Positions 8,459 through 17,413 are shown, counted from the stretch's first letter. The stretch: DNA of 64,000 nucleotides from Kribbella qitaiheensis (GCF_014217565.1 NZ_CP043661.1:2480001-2544000); one strand, 5' to 3'. Made by a program: numbers and translations. The notes: a model not told the origin generated them from the letters alone.

Positions 8459-9385
8459 ATGGCAGCCGGACAGACGCAACTGACCACCGAGGTCGACGGG
8501 CAGACGATGAAGCTCACCAACCTCGGCAAGGTGCTCTATCCCCAGACGGGGTTCACCAAGGCCGAGGTGATCGACTACTACCACCAGGTGGCCTCGCTGC
8601 TGCTGCCACACCTGTCGGATCGGCCGCTGACCCGCAAGCGCTGGCCGGACGGCACCGGCGCGGCGTACTTCTTCGAGAAGAACGCTCCTCGGGGTACGCC
8701 GGCCTGGGTCCGCACGGTGACGCTGCCGACCCCCGGTAGCTCTACCGGGCGGGACGAGGCCGACTTCGTCGTGGCGGACGACGTCCAGACCATCGTGTGG
8801 CTCGCCAACCTGGCCGCGCTCGAACTGCACGTCCCGCAGTGGCGGATCGGACTCTCCGATGACGGCAAGACGCCGACCGCCGACCTGATCGTGTTCGACC
8901 TCGACCCGGGTCCGGGAGCGACCATCGTCGAGTGCTGCGACGTGGCCCTGGCGCTGCGCGAACTGCTGAACCATTTCGGCCTCGAAGGCTGGCCGAAAAC
9001 CTCCGGAAACAAGGGGATGCACCTCTACGTGCCGATCGAGCCGGCGACGTCCCGCAGTACCAGCGCGTTCGCCAGGCAACTGGCCGAGCAGCTGGCCGAG
9101 GCGTTGCCGGAGAACGTGACCGCGAACATGACGAAGGCGCTCCGGCCCGGCAAGGTGTTCATCGACTGGAGCCAGAACGCCGGCGCCAAGACCACGCTCG
9201 CGCCGTACTCGCTGCGCGGCGCCGAGGAGCCGCGGGTCTCCACGCCGATCGACTGGGACGAGGTGGCCGCGGCGACCTCGGTGGAAGAACTCACCTTCTT
9301 GCCGGCCGACGTGCTGGCCCGGATCGAGGAGTACGGGGACGTGCTCGAGGGCCTGTACGACGACCCGCGACCATTGCCGTCCTGA
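8459..9385 (+). CDS. Stand-alone LigD-type DNA repair polymerase/primase
   Basis: A 308-residue polymerase domain of the LigD/archaeo-eukaryotic primase superfamily. It has the N-terminal LTNLGKVLYPQTGFTKAEV motif, the catalytic DLDPGPG (two Asp metal ligands, about residues 148-150), the TSGNKGMHLYVPI loop and the third acidic site FIDWSQN. In non-homologous end joining, such enzymes fill gaps and add ribonucleotides at broken ends together with Ku and a ligase. No ligase, phosphoesterase or Ku gene is adjacent, so it works as a separate polypeptide. Confidence 0.9.
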   Translation: MAAGQTQLTTEVDGQTMKLTNLGKVLYPQTGFTKAEVIDYYHQVASLLLPHLSDRPLTRKRWPDGTGAAYFFEKNAPRGTPAWVRTVTLPTPGSSTGRDEADFVVADDVQTIVWLANLAALELHVPQWRIGLSDDGKTPTADLIVFDLDPGPGATIVECCDVALALRELLNHFGLEGWPKTSGNKGMHLYVPIEPATSRSTSAFARQLAEQLAEALPENVTANMTKALRPGKVFIDWSQNAGAKTTLAPYSLRGAEEPRVSTPIDWDEVAAATSVEELTFLPADVLARIEEYGDVLEGLYDDPRPLPS

Positions 9386-9504
9386 CCGCCTGATCGAGGC
9401 TGATCCGTCTGTCGAGCGGACGCAGGTGACTACCGCTAGGTAAGATTCAGTTCAACTACCCGGGGCCGTGCCGGCCGCTGGACCGCAAGACCGAAGGAGC
9501 CGAC

Positions 9505-10134
9505 GTGTCGACGACACCCGAGACTGCGCCCAAGCGCGGCAGCCGCCTGCCGCGGCTGGCCCGCCGCGCGCAACTGCTCGAGGCGGCCCAGGAGGTCTTC
9601 GTGGCGAACGGCTATCACGCCGCCGCGATGGACGACATCGCCGATCGCGCCGGCGTCTCGAAGCCCGTCCTGTACCAGCACTTCCCCGGCAAGCTGGACC
9701 TGTATCTGGCACTGCTGGACAGCTCGTGTGAGGCCATTGTCGCCTCCGTCCGGGAAGCGCTGCGGTCCACCGAGGACAACAAGGAGCGGGTCGGCGCGAC
9801 CATCCACGCCTTCTACGAGTACGTCGCGAACGCCCAGGGCGCGTTCCGGCTGGTGTTCGAGTCGGACCTGACCAACGAGCCCGCGGTCCGCGAGCGGGTC
9901 GACCGGGTCACCCACGCGTGCGCCGAGGCGTGTTCCGAGGTGATCAGCGCGGACGCCGGGCTGAACAAGGAACAGTCGATGGTGCTGGCCGTCAGCCTGG
10001 TCGGGATGGCCCAGGTCAGCGCCCGCTACTGGCTGGCCGCCGACAACCCGTCGCTGGCCCAGGAGCAGGCCGCCGACCTGGTCGCGAGCCTGGCCTGGCG
10101 TGGCATCCGCGGTTTCCCCCGCACCGAAGCCTGA
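9505..10134 (+). CDS. TetR family regulator (Rv3208-like)
   Basis: A 209-residue protein starting at GTG 9505. The helix-turn-helix is clear: ARRAQLLEAAQEVFVANGY, then IADRAGVSKPVLYQHFPGK. The order TetR, then DUF3107, then (across an insertion) MiaE-like, helicase and ParA parallels Rv3208-Rv3213c in M. tuberculosis, which supports orthology by context. Target genes are unknown. Confidence 0.88.
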   Translation: MSTTPETAPKRGSRLPRLARRAQLLEAAQEVFVANGYHAAAMDDIADRAGVSKPVLYQHFPGKLDLYLALLDSSCEAIVASVREALRSTEDNKERVGATIHAFYEYVANAQGAFRLVFESDLTNEPAVRERVDRVTHACAEACSEVISADAGLNKEQSMVLAVSLVGMAQVSARYWLAADNPSLAQEQAADLVASLAWRGIRGFPRTEA

Positions 10135-10244
10135 CCGGACAACAGAAGCCGCCCGACGTACTGGCCCACATCACCAACTCCGTACGGCGCGCCGCCGCTT
10201 CGCACGTCTGTCTGCTCCCCCCATCCATCGCCTTCCCTTGTTTT

Positions 10245-10291
10245 CCCCGCTCTCGGGTTGTTCTGCTCTGGGCGGACTGGTGAGAGCGGGG
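10245..10291. other. Inverted repeat before the DUF3107 gene
   Basis: CCCCGCTCTC at 10245-10254 and its complement at 10282-10291 flank a 27-bp centre. It lies between the TetR stop and the DUF3107 start. It could terminate the TetR transcript or form part of the DUF3107 leader. No conventional gene is present in the 228-bp gap. Confidence 0.4.
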
Positions 10292-10362
10292 GGCCGGCAA
10301 CGGATAGGCTCGAATCGGGTACCGGCGAGAGCCGCCGGTCGGAACGCGCCCGGGAGGGTTTC

Positions 10363-10590
10363 GTGGAGGTCAAGATCGGCGTCCAGCACGCCAATCGCGA
10401 GTTGGTGCTGGAAAGCGAACTGAGCCCGGCCGAGGTCGAGCAGGTCGTGGCGGACGCGTTCAGCGGTAAGAGCAACCTGTTGTCCCTGACCGACGAGAAG
10501 GGCCGCAAGCTGCTGATTCCGGCCGACCGGCTGGCATATGTCGAGATCGGTGAGGTCTCCAGCCGCAAGGTCGGCTTCGGCGCCATCTGA
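10363..10590 (+). CDS. DUF3107 family protein (TB9.4-like)
   Basis: A 75-residue protein, VEVKIGVQHANRELVLESEL at the start, with IPADRLAYVEIGE near the end, typical of the actinobacterial DUF3107 family (M. tuberculosis Rv3208A/TB9.4). Function unknown. GTG 10363 is chosen because it follows a GGGAGGG site and matches the compact family length; a longer frame from 10258 is not supported. Confidence 0.88.
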   Translation: MEVKIGVQHANRELVLESELSPAEVEQVVADAFSGKSNLLSLTDEKGRKLLIPADRLAYVEIGEVSSRKVGFGAI

Positions 10591-10600
10591 GCGCCTCACA

Positions 10601-10651
10601 ACCCCGTCCCAGAGCCGGCCCGGTACTGATCACAGTGGCCGGCTTCGGGGT
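10601..10651 (+). terminator. Terminator hairpin after DUF3107
   Basis: A two-part stem: outer ACCCCG/CGGGGT and inner AGCCGGCC/GGCCGGCT around a 16-nt loop, starting 10 bp past the stop at 10590. Confidence 0.65.
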
Positions 10652-10747
10652 CGGGTTGACAACGGTTCGGCACCCGGCCGCGTGTCCCTGTTGCGGAGTG
10701 CGACGAACTGAGGACGATGAGGGTTAGACCTGCGGGTCTGGTGGTCT

Positions 10748-10769
10748 GTTTAGCCCAGGGCACCAGGGT
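10748..10769 (+). promoter_or_regulatory. SigB/SigH-like stress promoter candidate
   Basis: GTTT followed 14 bp later by GGGT matches the -35/-10 pattern of Streptomyces SigB-type stress promoters (GNNTN14-16GGGTAC). It lies about 35 bp before the start of a GlsB/YeaQ-type stress membrane protein gene, which makes biological sense. Not tested. Confidence 0.4.
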
Positions 10770-10803
10770 GACTGCAGGTCAGTCATCCCTCTAGGAGGAA
10801 ACC

Positions 10804-11082
10804 GTGTACTGGGTCTGGATGCTCATCGTCAGCCTCATCGCCGGCATCATCTTCGGGCCGCTTGCCCGTCTGGTGCTCCCCGGCAAGCAGAACATCAGCC
10901 TCGGCTGGACCATCCTCGGTGGCGGCATCGGTGCCTTCATCGGTGGTCTGATCGCCAAGGCCGTCGGCGTCAAGGACACCAGCGGACCGGACTGGACGCA
11001 GTACCTGATCCAGATCGTCTGCGCGGTGATCGTGGTCGCCATCATCGCCGGCTATCAGGGCCGGTCGAGATCCACTGCCTGA
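10804..11082 (+). CDS. GlsB/YeaQ/YmgE family stress membrane protein
   Basis: A 92-residue inner-membrane protein. It starts at GTG after a strong AGGAGG, with three hydrophobic segments (about residues 3-20, 33-52 and 66-85) and the Gly-rich ILGGGIGAFIGGLI motif of the transglycosylase-associated/GlsB family. Members are induced by stress and affect acid or envelope tolerance. A stress-sigma-like promoter lies upstream. Confidence 0.88.
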   Translation: MYWVWMLIVSLIAGIIFGPLARLVLPGKQNISLGWTILGGGIGAFIGGLIAKAVGVKDTSGPDWTQYLIQIVCAVIVVAIIAGYQGRSRSTA

Positions 11083-11145
11083 CCAACCTCACCTCAGCGG
11101 CCGCCACCCCACCCGGGGCAGGCGGCCGTTGTGCTTTAGGGGGTC

Positions 11146-11193
11146 TTGCGTCCGAAGAGGTGAGGGTTCTGCCCCTCTGCCATTCGGACGCGA
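11146..11193 (-). repeat. Dispersed hairpin repeat, copy 1 (inverted orientation)
   Basis: Arms TTGCGTCCGAA and TTCGGACGCGA enclose a loop with GAGGGTTCTGCCCCTC, the reverse complement of the loop motif in the other copies, so this copy is inverted. It lies between the ends of the convergent genes at 11082 and 11292. Confidence 0.75.
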
Positions 11194-11226
11194 CGTCACC
11201 CCCGACAGCGCGCGGCATCACGCCGG

Positions 11227-11280
11227 CGCTTGCGTCCGAAGCTGTGAGGGGCAGGACCCTCGGAGGTTCGGACACAAGCG
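11227..11280 (+). repeat. Dispersed hairpin repeat, copy 2
   Basis: Arms CGCTTGCGTCCGAA and TTCGGACACAAGCG (one mismatch) enclose GAGGGGCAGGACCCTC. It sits 34 bp from copy 1 in opposite orientation, so the two copies together make a larger inverted pair in one intergenic gap. Confidence 0.75.
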
Positions 11281-11291
11281 ATCGGGGTGGG

Positions 11292-11981
11292 TCAGGCCTG
11301 GAGGCCGAGGGCGTTCATTCGGGCGGTGTGGGCCTCGGTTAGGCGGGTGAACATGCGGCCGATGGCGGCTAGGTCGAGACCGGGGCGGTCGACGCTGCCG
11401 GCCAGGAGCGCGGCCAGCGGGTCACGGTCGGCGGCGATCCGCTGCGCCTGGCTGAGTGCCTCGCCGACCAGCCGACGACCCCAGAGCGCGAGCCGGCCAC
11501 CCAGCTTCGGGTCCTCCTCGATCGCGGCCCGGACCCGGTCCACCACGAACTCGGCCTGACCGGAGTCCGCGAACACCTCGAGCACGAGCGCCCGGGTCTC
11601 CGCGTCGACGTACGCCGCGACCTCGCGGTAGAAGTCGTTCGCCAGGCCGTCGCCGACGTACGCCTTGACCAGGCCCTCGAGCCAGTCGGACGGCGCGGTG
11701 TGGTCGTGGAAAGCGTCCAGTGGCGTGACGAACGGCTGCATCGCGTCCATCGGGTCCACCCCGAGCGCGACCAGCCGGTCCCGGAGCTGGACGAAGTGCC
11801 CGAACTCGGTCGTTGCCAGCTGCGCCAATTGGGCCTTGTCGTCGAGCGTCGGCGCGAGCTTCGCGTCCTCGGCGATCCGCTCGAACGCCGTCAGTTCGCC
11901 GTACGCGAGCACGCCCAGCAGATCCACCGCCGCGGCCCGGTAGGCGGGATCATCAAAGGCCGTCAGCTCACTCACAGACAT
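11292..11981 (-). CDS. MiaE-like ferritin-fold protein (Rv3210c-like)
   Basis: A 229-residue all-helical protein of the ferritin-like/tRNA-(ms2io6A)-hydroxylase-like family. Glu and His ligands of a di-iron site are visible: YGELTAFERIAEDA in helix 1 and TTEFGHFVQL in helix 2, then DGLANDFYREV and DSGQAEFVVDRVR later. Whether it hydroxylates tRNA is unproven in actinobacteria. It is divergent from the DEAD-box helicase gene, the same arrangement as Rv3210c/Rv3211. ATG at 11981 fits the family better than the Met ten codons upstream. Confidence 0.8.
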   Translation of the reverse strand: MSVSELTAFDDPAYRAAAVDLLGVLAYGELTAFERIAEDAKLAPTLDDKAQLAQLATTEFGHFVQLRDRLVALGVDPMDAMQPFVTPLDAFHDHTAPSDWLEGLVKAYVGDGLANDFYREVAAYVDAETRALVLEVFADSGQAEFVVDRVRAAIEEDPKLGGRLALWGRRLVGEALSQAQRIAADRDPLAALLAGSVDRPGLDLAAIGRMFTRLTEAHTARMNALGLQA

Positions 11982-12213
11982 CCTCGCTTCGCTGCGGTGT
12001 CTGCGAGGCACGAGTCGGGCTGTCTTGATTGATTCCCTCGCGTTGCTCGGTCATGGGTCGCACCATATCGGGCCAGCGGTAGCCGGGGTGGAATCCGCGC
12101 GAGGCGGCCGTGGCGGGTATTCCCGCTACACTGGGGGGTGTTTCGCCGGTGACGCGCCCAGATGGGCAGCTGGTGCGAGCCGCTTGCACAGTGTCCCGCG
12201 CCGTGAAATTCGA

Positions 12214-12236
12214 GGGTGGATCGTTTCGATCCGCCC
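12214..12236 (+). other. Stem-loop in the 5' leader of the helicase gene
   Basis: GGGTGGATCG and CGATCCGCCC form a 10-bp stem (one G-U pair) with a TTT loop, 54 bp before the helicase start. The 310-bp divergent gap also holds a TACACT -10-like hexamer near 12125. It may stabilise or regulate the helicase mRNA, but this is inference. Confidence 0.45.
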
Positions 12237-12290
12237 CTGGCGCCCGGCCCTGCTGCAACTGTCCGCACAAGCATGTGAGAGGCGATCAGC

Positions 12291-14520
12291 CTGACCACCT
12301 TCCGTGAGCTCGGCGTCCTGCCCGAGATCTGCGACGCGCTCGATCGCGTCAACATCGTGGAGCCTTTTCCGATCCAGGAGATGACGCTTCCCATCGCACT
12401 GATGGGGACCGACCTGATCGGCCAGGCCCGCACCGGTACCGGTAAGACCCTCGGGTTCGGTATCCCGCTGCTGCAACGCACCATCTCCCCCGGCGAAGCC
12501 GATTACGAGGAGCTGGCCGCGCCCGGCAAACCGCAAGCGCTGGTCGTCACCCCGACCCGCGAGCTGACCATCCAGGTCGCCAAGGACCTGACCACCGCCT
12601 CCACCGTGCGGTCGGTCCGGATCCTCACCATCTACGGCGGGGTCGCCTACGACCCGCAGCTGGACACCCTGAAGTCCGGCGTCGACGTCGTCGTCGGTAC
12701 GCCGGGACGGCTGCTCGACCTGGCCAACCGGGGCGTCCTCGACCTGTCCCACATCAAGGTCCTCGTCCTCGACGAGGCCGACGAGATGCTCGACCTGGGC
12801 TTCCTGCCCGACGTCGAACGCATCCTGCGCAAGACCCCCGAACTGCGCCAGACGATGTTGTTCTCGGCAACCATGCCGTCCGCCGTCATCACCTTGGCCC
12901 GGACGCACATGCGGCACCCGCTGAACATCCGCGCCGAGTCGCACGACGACTCGCAGATGGTTCCAGCCACCGCGCAGTTCGTCTACCGCGCGCACGACCT
13001 GGACAAGCCGGAGGTGGTGGCCCGCATCCTGCAGGCCGACGACCGCGGCCGGGTGATGATCTTCTGCCGGACCAAGCGGGAGGCCTCCCGCCTCACCGAC
13101 GACCTGATCGACCGCGGCTTCAAGGCAGCGGCGATCCACGGTGACCTGAACCAGCAGGCTCGCGAGCGGGCGCTGACCAGGTTCCGTGGGGACAAGGTCG
13201 ACGTGCTCGTCTGTACCGACGTCGCCGCCCGCGGTATCGATGTCGAGGGCGTCACGCACGTCATCAACAACACCTGCCCGGAGGACGAGAAGGCCTACGT
13301 GCACCGGATCGGCCGTACCGGCCGGGCCGGCGCCAGCGGCATCGCCGTCACCTTCGTCGACTGGCCGGACATCGTCCGCTGGAAGACGATCAACAAGGCC
13401 CTCGACCTTCCGTACGAGGACCCGCAGGAGATCTACTCCACCTCCCCGGAGCTGTACCACGATCTCGGTATCCCGTCCGAGGCGAAGGGCCGGATCAAGC
13501 CGGGCCCGCCCGGCCGAGGACAAGCCGGCCCGGGACAGGCCGGCCCGCCGTTCCGACAGCGACCGCGGTGACCGTGGCGAGTCGCGCGGCGAGCAGTCGC
13601 GGGGTGAGCAGTCGCGGGGTGAGCACAAGGGCGGCGAGCACAAGGCCGATGGCGACGGCGGCGAGCGGTCGAACCGGAAGCGGACCAATCGCAACCGGCG
13701 ACGTACCCGCAGCGGCCGTACGGTCGAGGGCGAGGCAGCGGCGACGCAGCCGAAGTCCGACGACGACGTGACCGCGAAGACCGTGGTGCCGCCGACGGCC
13801 GAGTCGTCGACCGAGGCCGCCGAGGCGTCGCGCGAGCGCAAGCCCCGTCAGCGCAGCCGCCGCCGTACGTCGAGCTCCACCGATGCCGCCGCGACCACGG
13901 AGGCTCCGGCCACCGAGGTCGTCGAGGCCAAGGCCGAGGTTGCCGAGAGCAAGGTCGAGTCCGTCGAGGCTCCGGCCGAGGACAAGCCGAGGGCGACCCG
14001 GACGAGGAAGCGGGCCACCAAGGCCGTCACCGAGACCACCCCCGAGGTCAGCGCCGAGGCGCCGGCCAAGGCGAGCGCCAACGAGACGTCCGCCAAGGCG
14101 AGCGTCGAGGCACCCGTCAAGGCGAGTGGCGACGAGGCACCCGTCAAGGCGAGTGGCGACGAGGCTCCCGTCAAGGCAACTCGGACCCGGAAGCGTGCCA
14201 CCAAGGCCGTCGCCGAGACCACTCCCGAGGTCAGCGCCGAGGCGCCGGTCAAGGCGAGTGGCGATGAGGCGCCCGCCAAGGCGCCGAGGAAGCGTGCAAC
14301 GAAGGCGACCGCCGAGGCCAAGCCTCAGGTGAGCGACGACGCCCCGGCGAAGCCGGTCAAGACGAGCAGCGACGAAGCCCCGGCCAAGAGGACGCGGAAG
14401 CGCGCTGTCAAGGCGACCGACGCGCCGTTCGCGGCGGAGGCTGCTGCCGAGGAGAAGCCGAAGCGGGCCAAGGCCGCCAAGGTCTCCGCGGTGGTTCCGA
14501 CCTTCACGGCGCCGGAGTAG
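12291..14520 (+). CDS. DEAD-box RNA helicase with frame break before its basic C-terminal tail
   Basis: The helicase core lies in one frame from 12291 to about 13511. Visible motifs are the Q motif ending EPFPIQ, ARTGTGKT (I), PTRELTIQ (Ia), VLDEADEML (II), FSATMP (III), HRIGRTGRAG (VI). The tail (SRGEQ, KAPRKRATKA and many Lys/Ala/Glu repeats) lies in the +1 frame to 14520. The switch point is at CCC-G, positions 13509-13512; in frame 0 translation would stop at 13571. The start is probably CTG at 12291 (LTTFRELGVLPEI): a stop lies just upstream and the later GTG at 12357 would remove the Q-motif aromatic residue. Orthologue of Rv3211/RhlE by context. RNA remodelling is the expected role. 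Confidence 0.85.
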
Positions 14521-14610
14521 CGCAGTACGGCGCCGGAGTAGCGCAGTACGGCGCCGGAGTAGCGCAGTACGGCGCCGGAGTCACTCAGTACGGCGCGGAG
14601 TAACGCAGTA
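14509..14610. repeat. 21-bp tandem repeat array after the helicase stop
   Basis: A 21-bp unit containing GCAGTACGGCGCCGGAG is repeated about four and a half times, with the last copies degenerate. The first copy includes the final codons and stop of the helicase gene, so the array grew out from the gene's own 3' end, probably by slippage. Confidence 0.85.
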
Positions 14611-14721
14611 CGAAGCGAGACCGGTTCGTGGCTGAACGGTGACCGGTCTCGCGCAACGAACACCCTCACCTCACCCGTCCTAGATCAGAACGTTGACCAT
14701 CGGGTGGGAAGAGGTGTGGCG

Positions 14722-15681
14722 ATGACGAGGACGCGTATCACGGCCGCGGCAGCAGGAGTGATCCTGGCCGCGGCCGTACTGCTGTCCGCCTGCAGCGCAG
14801 GCGACGCAGGCAACAGTTCCGGCGACACGCAAGGAGCTGCTGTACCGGCGCCGGAGAAGGCGCAGGGAGATGCCTCACAGGCGGACGGCAAGGCGCCACA
14901 GTCCGGAGGCGGCGCCGCCGACCAGCCGGCGGTGACCCGGGCGATCATCAAGACCGGTTCACTCACGGTCGAGGCCGACGACGTGGATGCCCAACGCCAG
15001 AAGGCGGGCACCATCGTCACCGGCCTGAACGGTCAGGTCGCGACGGAGGATTCCGGCAGCGACGCCGACGGCCGGATCACCCGGGCGAACCTGGTGCTGA
15101 AGGTGCCGACCGCGTCGTTCGAGAAAGCGATCCAGCAACTCTCCGGACTCGGCAGGCGGACCGCGATCCACCAGGAATCCACCGACGCGACCGAGGCCGT
15201 GGTGGACGTCGCGAGCAGGATCTCCACGCAGCGGGCCGGCCTGGAACGGATGCGGGCGTTGCTCACGAAGGCGACGACGATCGGCGAGATCGTCGCCGTC
15301 GAGTCCGAGCTGACCCGGCGTGAGTCCGACCTCGAGGCGTTGCTCGCCAAGCAGAAGGCGCTGGCGGGCCAGACCGAGCTGGCGACCCTCAGCCTGATCC
15401 TCGCCGAACCAGGCAAGGCCCCGGTGGTGGAGAAGGACGACACCGGATTCCTGGCCGGCCTGAAGGGCGGCTGGCACGCTTTCGTCGCAACCCTCACCGT
15501 TCTGCTGACGGCCCTGGGCGCCCTGCTCCCCTTCCTGATCGCCCTCGCCCTGATCGGTGTCCCGCTCTGGCGCTACCGCCACCGCTTCCGCAGGACTCCG
15601 GTTCCGGCGACAGCAACCGCCGGCGGCTCCGCGCCGGGCGCTGGTGTGCTGCCCCCACCGAAGTACCGCGACCCGAGCTAG
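14722..15681 (+). CDS. DUF4349 domain lipoprotein
   Basis: A 319-residue envelope protein. The signal ends in a lipobox LLSAC (Cys about 24), then a Ser/Gly/Ala linker. Residues about 80-235 form the DUF4349 domain: IKTGSLTVEADDVDAQ, LVLKVPTASFEKAI, then a coiled-coil around SELTRRESDLEALLAKQKAL. A membrane helix lies at about 252-285, followed by a basic tail. The family has no firm function. The stop overlaps the stop of the convergent ParA gene by 4 bp. Confidence 0.85.
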   Translation: MTRTRITAAAAGVILAAAVLLSACSAGDAGNSSGDTQGAAVPAPEKAQGDASQADGKAPQSGGGAADQPAVTRAIIKTGSLTVEADDVDAQRQKAGTIVTGLNGQVATEDSGSDADGRITRANLVLKVPTASFEKAIQQLSGLGRRTAIHQESTDATEAVVDVASRISTQRAGLERMRALLTKATTIGEIVAVESELTRRESDLEALLAKQKALAGQTELATLSLILAEPGKAPVVEKDDTGFLAGLKGGWHAFVATLTVLLTALGALLPFLIALALIGVPLWRYRHRFRRTPVPATATAGGSAPGAGVLPPPKYRDPS

Positions 15682-16436
15682 AGCAGGTTGGCGGCGAGCT
15701 TTCGGTAGGCGTCGGCGCCCGCAGTACGGGAGGCGGTGCTCAAGATCGTCCGGCCGATCGCGGGCGCCTCGGCGAAGCGGATCGACTTGGGGATCGCGGG
15801 AGCCAGGACGGTCAGCTCGTACACCTCGGCGATGGTGTCCAGGACAGCGCGGGCGTGGGTCGTGCGGCCGTCGTAGAGGGTCGGGAGTACGCCGAGGACC
15901 TGCAGGCCGGGGTTGGTCAGCTGCTGGACATCGTGGATGGTGTCGAGCAACTGGCCGACCCCGCGGTGCGCCAGAGTCTCGCACTGCAAGGGAATCAGTA
16001 CATCGGATGCCGCCGACAACCCGTTCACCGTCAGCAGACCGAGCGTCGGTGGGCAGTCGATCAGGATCCAGTCGTACGCCGATCGCAGCGGGCGCAGCGC
16101 GGTACGGACCATCTGCTCCGGTCCGCTCTCGGCCGCCAGCCGGACGTCCGCCGTCGCCAGCTCGATCGTGGCCGGCAACAGGTCCGGGCCCTCGTCGGTG
16201 CCGACCAGCACGTCGCGCGCCTTCACCCCGCCGAGCAGGACGTGGTGGATCGATTTGTCCAGGTCTTCGGGATCGATGCCGAGCGAGAACGTGAGGCAGG
16301 CCTGGGGATCGAGGTCGACCAGCAGCACGCGCTGACCGAGCTCCACCAGGGCAGCTCCGAGTGAGGCAACCGTGGTCGTCTTGGCCACGCCGCCCTTCTG
16401 GTTGGCAACCGCGAGTGTGCGAGGCACGGTCGTCAT
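15678..16436 (-). CDS. ParA/Soj-family ATPase (Rv3213c-like)
   Basis: A 252-residue MinD/ParA ATPase with the deviant Walker A motif NQKGGVAKTTTVASLG (residues 13-28), switch I VDLDPQA and the A-prime/B region YDWILIDCPPTLG. No ParB partner gene is next to it, so it is an orphan ParA. Its place after the helicase block matches Rv3213c in M. tuberculosis. Such orphans may position other cargo or act in cell-cycle control; the role here is not known. Confidence 0.88.
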   Translation of the reverse strand: MTTVPRTLAVANQKGGVAKTTTVASLGAALVELGQRVLLVDLDPQACLTFSLGIDPEDLDKSIHHVLLGGVKARDVLVGTDEGPDLLPATIELATADVRLAAESGPEQMVRTALRPLRSAYDWILIDCPPTLGLLTVNGLSAASDVLIPLQCETLAHRGVGQLLDTIHDVQQLTNPGLQVLGVLPTLYDGRTTHARAVLDTIAEVYELTVLAPAIPKSIRFAEAPAIGRTILSTASRTAGADAYRKLAANLL

Positions 16437-16478
16437 TGTGCCGCACCCCGGAACGCCCGGTAGCCCACCCCGCCGACC

Positions 16479-16530
16479 CGTTGCGTCCGAAGCCCCGTGG
16501 GGCAGGACCCTCGAGCCTTCGGACGCAACG
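16479..16530 (+). repeat. Dispersed hairpin repeat, copy 3
   Basis: A perfect 14-bp stem CGTTGCGTCCGAAG with loop motif GGGGCAGGACCCTCG. It lies between divergent starts (16436 on minus, 16556 on plus), so it is not a terminator for either gene. Confidence 0.8.
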
Positions 16531-16555
16531 ATCGGGGGACGGGTTACGGTTGGGT

Positions 16556-17413
16556 GTGAGTACTCCGCGCACGCTGACGTTGCCCGACGGGGTGCACCCC
16601 GCGACCCTGGACACCGACCGTGGCAGCTTCGCCACCTTGCAGGCCCGCCCGGATGTCGGTACTCCGCTCGGCACGGTGCTGCTGGTCCCCGGCTGGACCG
16701 GTAGCAAAGAGGACTTCACCCCACTCGTGGACCACCTCGCGCGGTACGGGTGGATCGCCGTCGCCGTGGATCAGCGCGGCCAGTACGAGACGCCCGGGCC
16801 GGCCGACGCCACGGCGTACACGCTGGCCGAGTTCGGCGCCGACGTGGTCGCGATGAGCACGGCGCTCGGCGGCTACAGCCAACTCGTCGGGCACTCGTTC
16901 GGTGGCCTGGTCGCGCGCGAGGCCGTGCTGACCGACCCGAGTGTGTTCTCCAGCATCACGCTGCTCTGTTCAGGCCCTGGCGCTTTCGGCGACGAGGTGA
17001 CGCGGCAAGGGCTGCAGATGCTCGCCTTCGGCCTGGAGAACCTGCCGATCGAGCAGGTCTACGACCTGAAGCTGGACCACGACAGCAAGGAGCTCTCGTA
17101 CGTGGCGCCGGCCAGTGACGTCACCGCTTTCCTGCGCAAGCGGTTCACCGGGAACGCCCCGATCGGGCTGGCCGAGATCACCAAGCGGCTGCTGGACACC
17201 GACGACAGAACGGACCAGTTGGCCAGGTCCGGCGTCCGGGCGCAGGTCGTGTACGGCGAGACCGACGACGGCTGGCCGCTCCCGATCCAGGACGCGATGG
17301 CCGAGACCCTCGGCGTACGGGCGCAGACGGTCCCCGACGCGGGTCACTCCCCCGCGATCGACCAGCCGGCCGCCACCGCGCGTCTCCTGGTCGACTTCTT
17401 CCACAAACGCTGA
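16556..17413 (+). CDS. Alpha/beta hydrolase
   Basis: A 285-residue hydrolase from GTG 16556. It has VPGWTGSKEDF after strand 3, the nucleophile elbow GHSFGGL, an acid in YGETDDGWP and His in DAGHSPAIDQP. All triad positions are present. It resembles general esterase/lactonase-type enzymes of actinobacteria. The start lies only 26 bp after a dispersed hairpin repeat, so that repeat is probably within its promoter or leader. Confidence 0.85.
   Translation: MSTPRTLTLPDGVHPATLDTDRGSFATLQARPDVGTPLGTVLLVPGWTGSKEDFTPLVDHLARYGWIAVAVDQRGQYETPGPADATAYTLAEFGADVVAMSTALGGYSQLVGHSFGGLVAREAVLTDPSVFSSITLLCSGPGAFGDEVTRQGLQMLAFGLENLPIEQVYDLKLDHDSKELSYVAPASDVTAFLRKRFTGNAPIGLAEITKRLLDTDDRTDQLARSGVRAQVVYGETDDGWPLPIQDAMAETLGVRAQTVPDAGHSPAIDQPAATARLLVDFFHKR

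Noticed and set aside
11146..11280. Short CRISPR-like array from two adjacent repeats
   Set aside because: Only two copies, in opposite orientation, with palindromic arms of a dispersed family and no cas genes.
13848..14321. Minus-strand frame opposite the helicase tail
   Set aside because: It mirrors the repetitive Lys/Ala codons on the plus strand and has no independent support.
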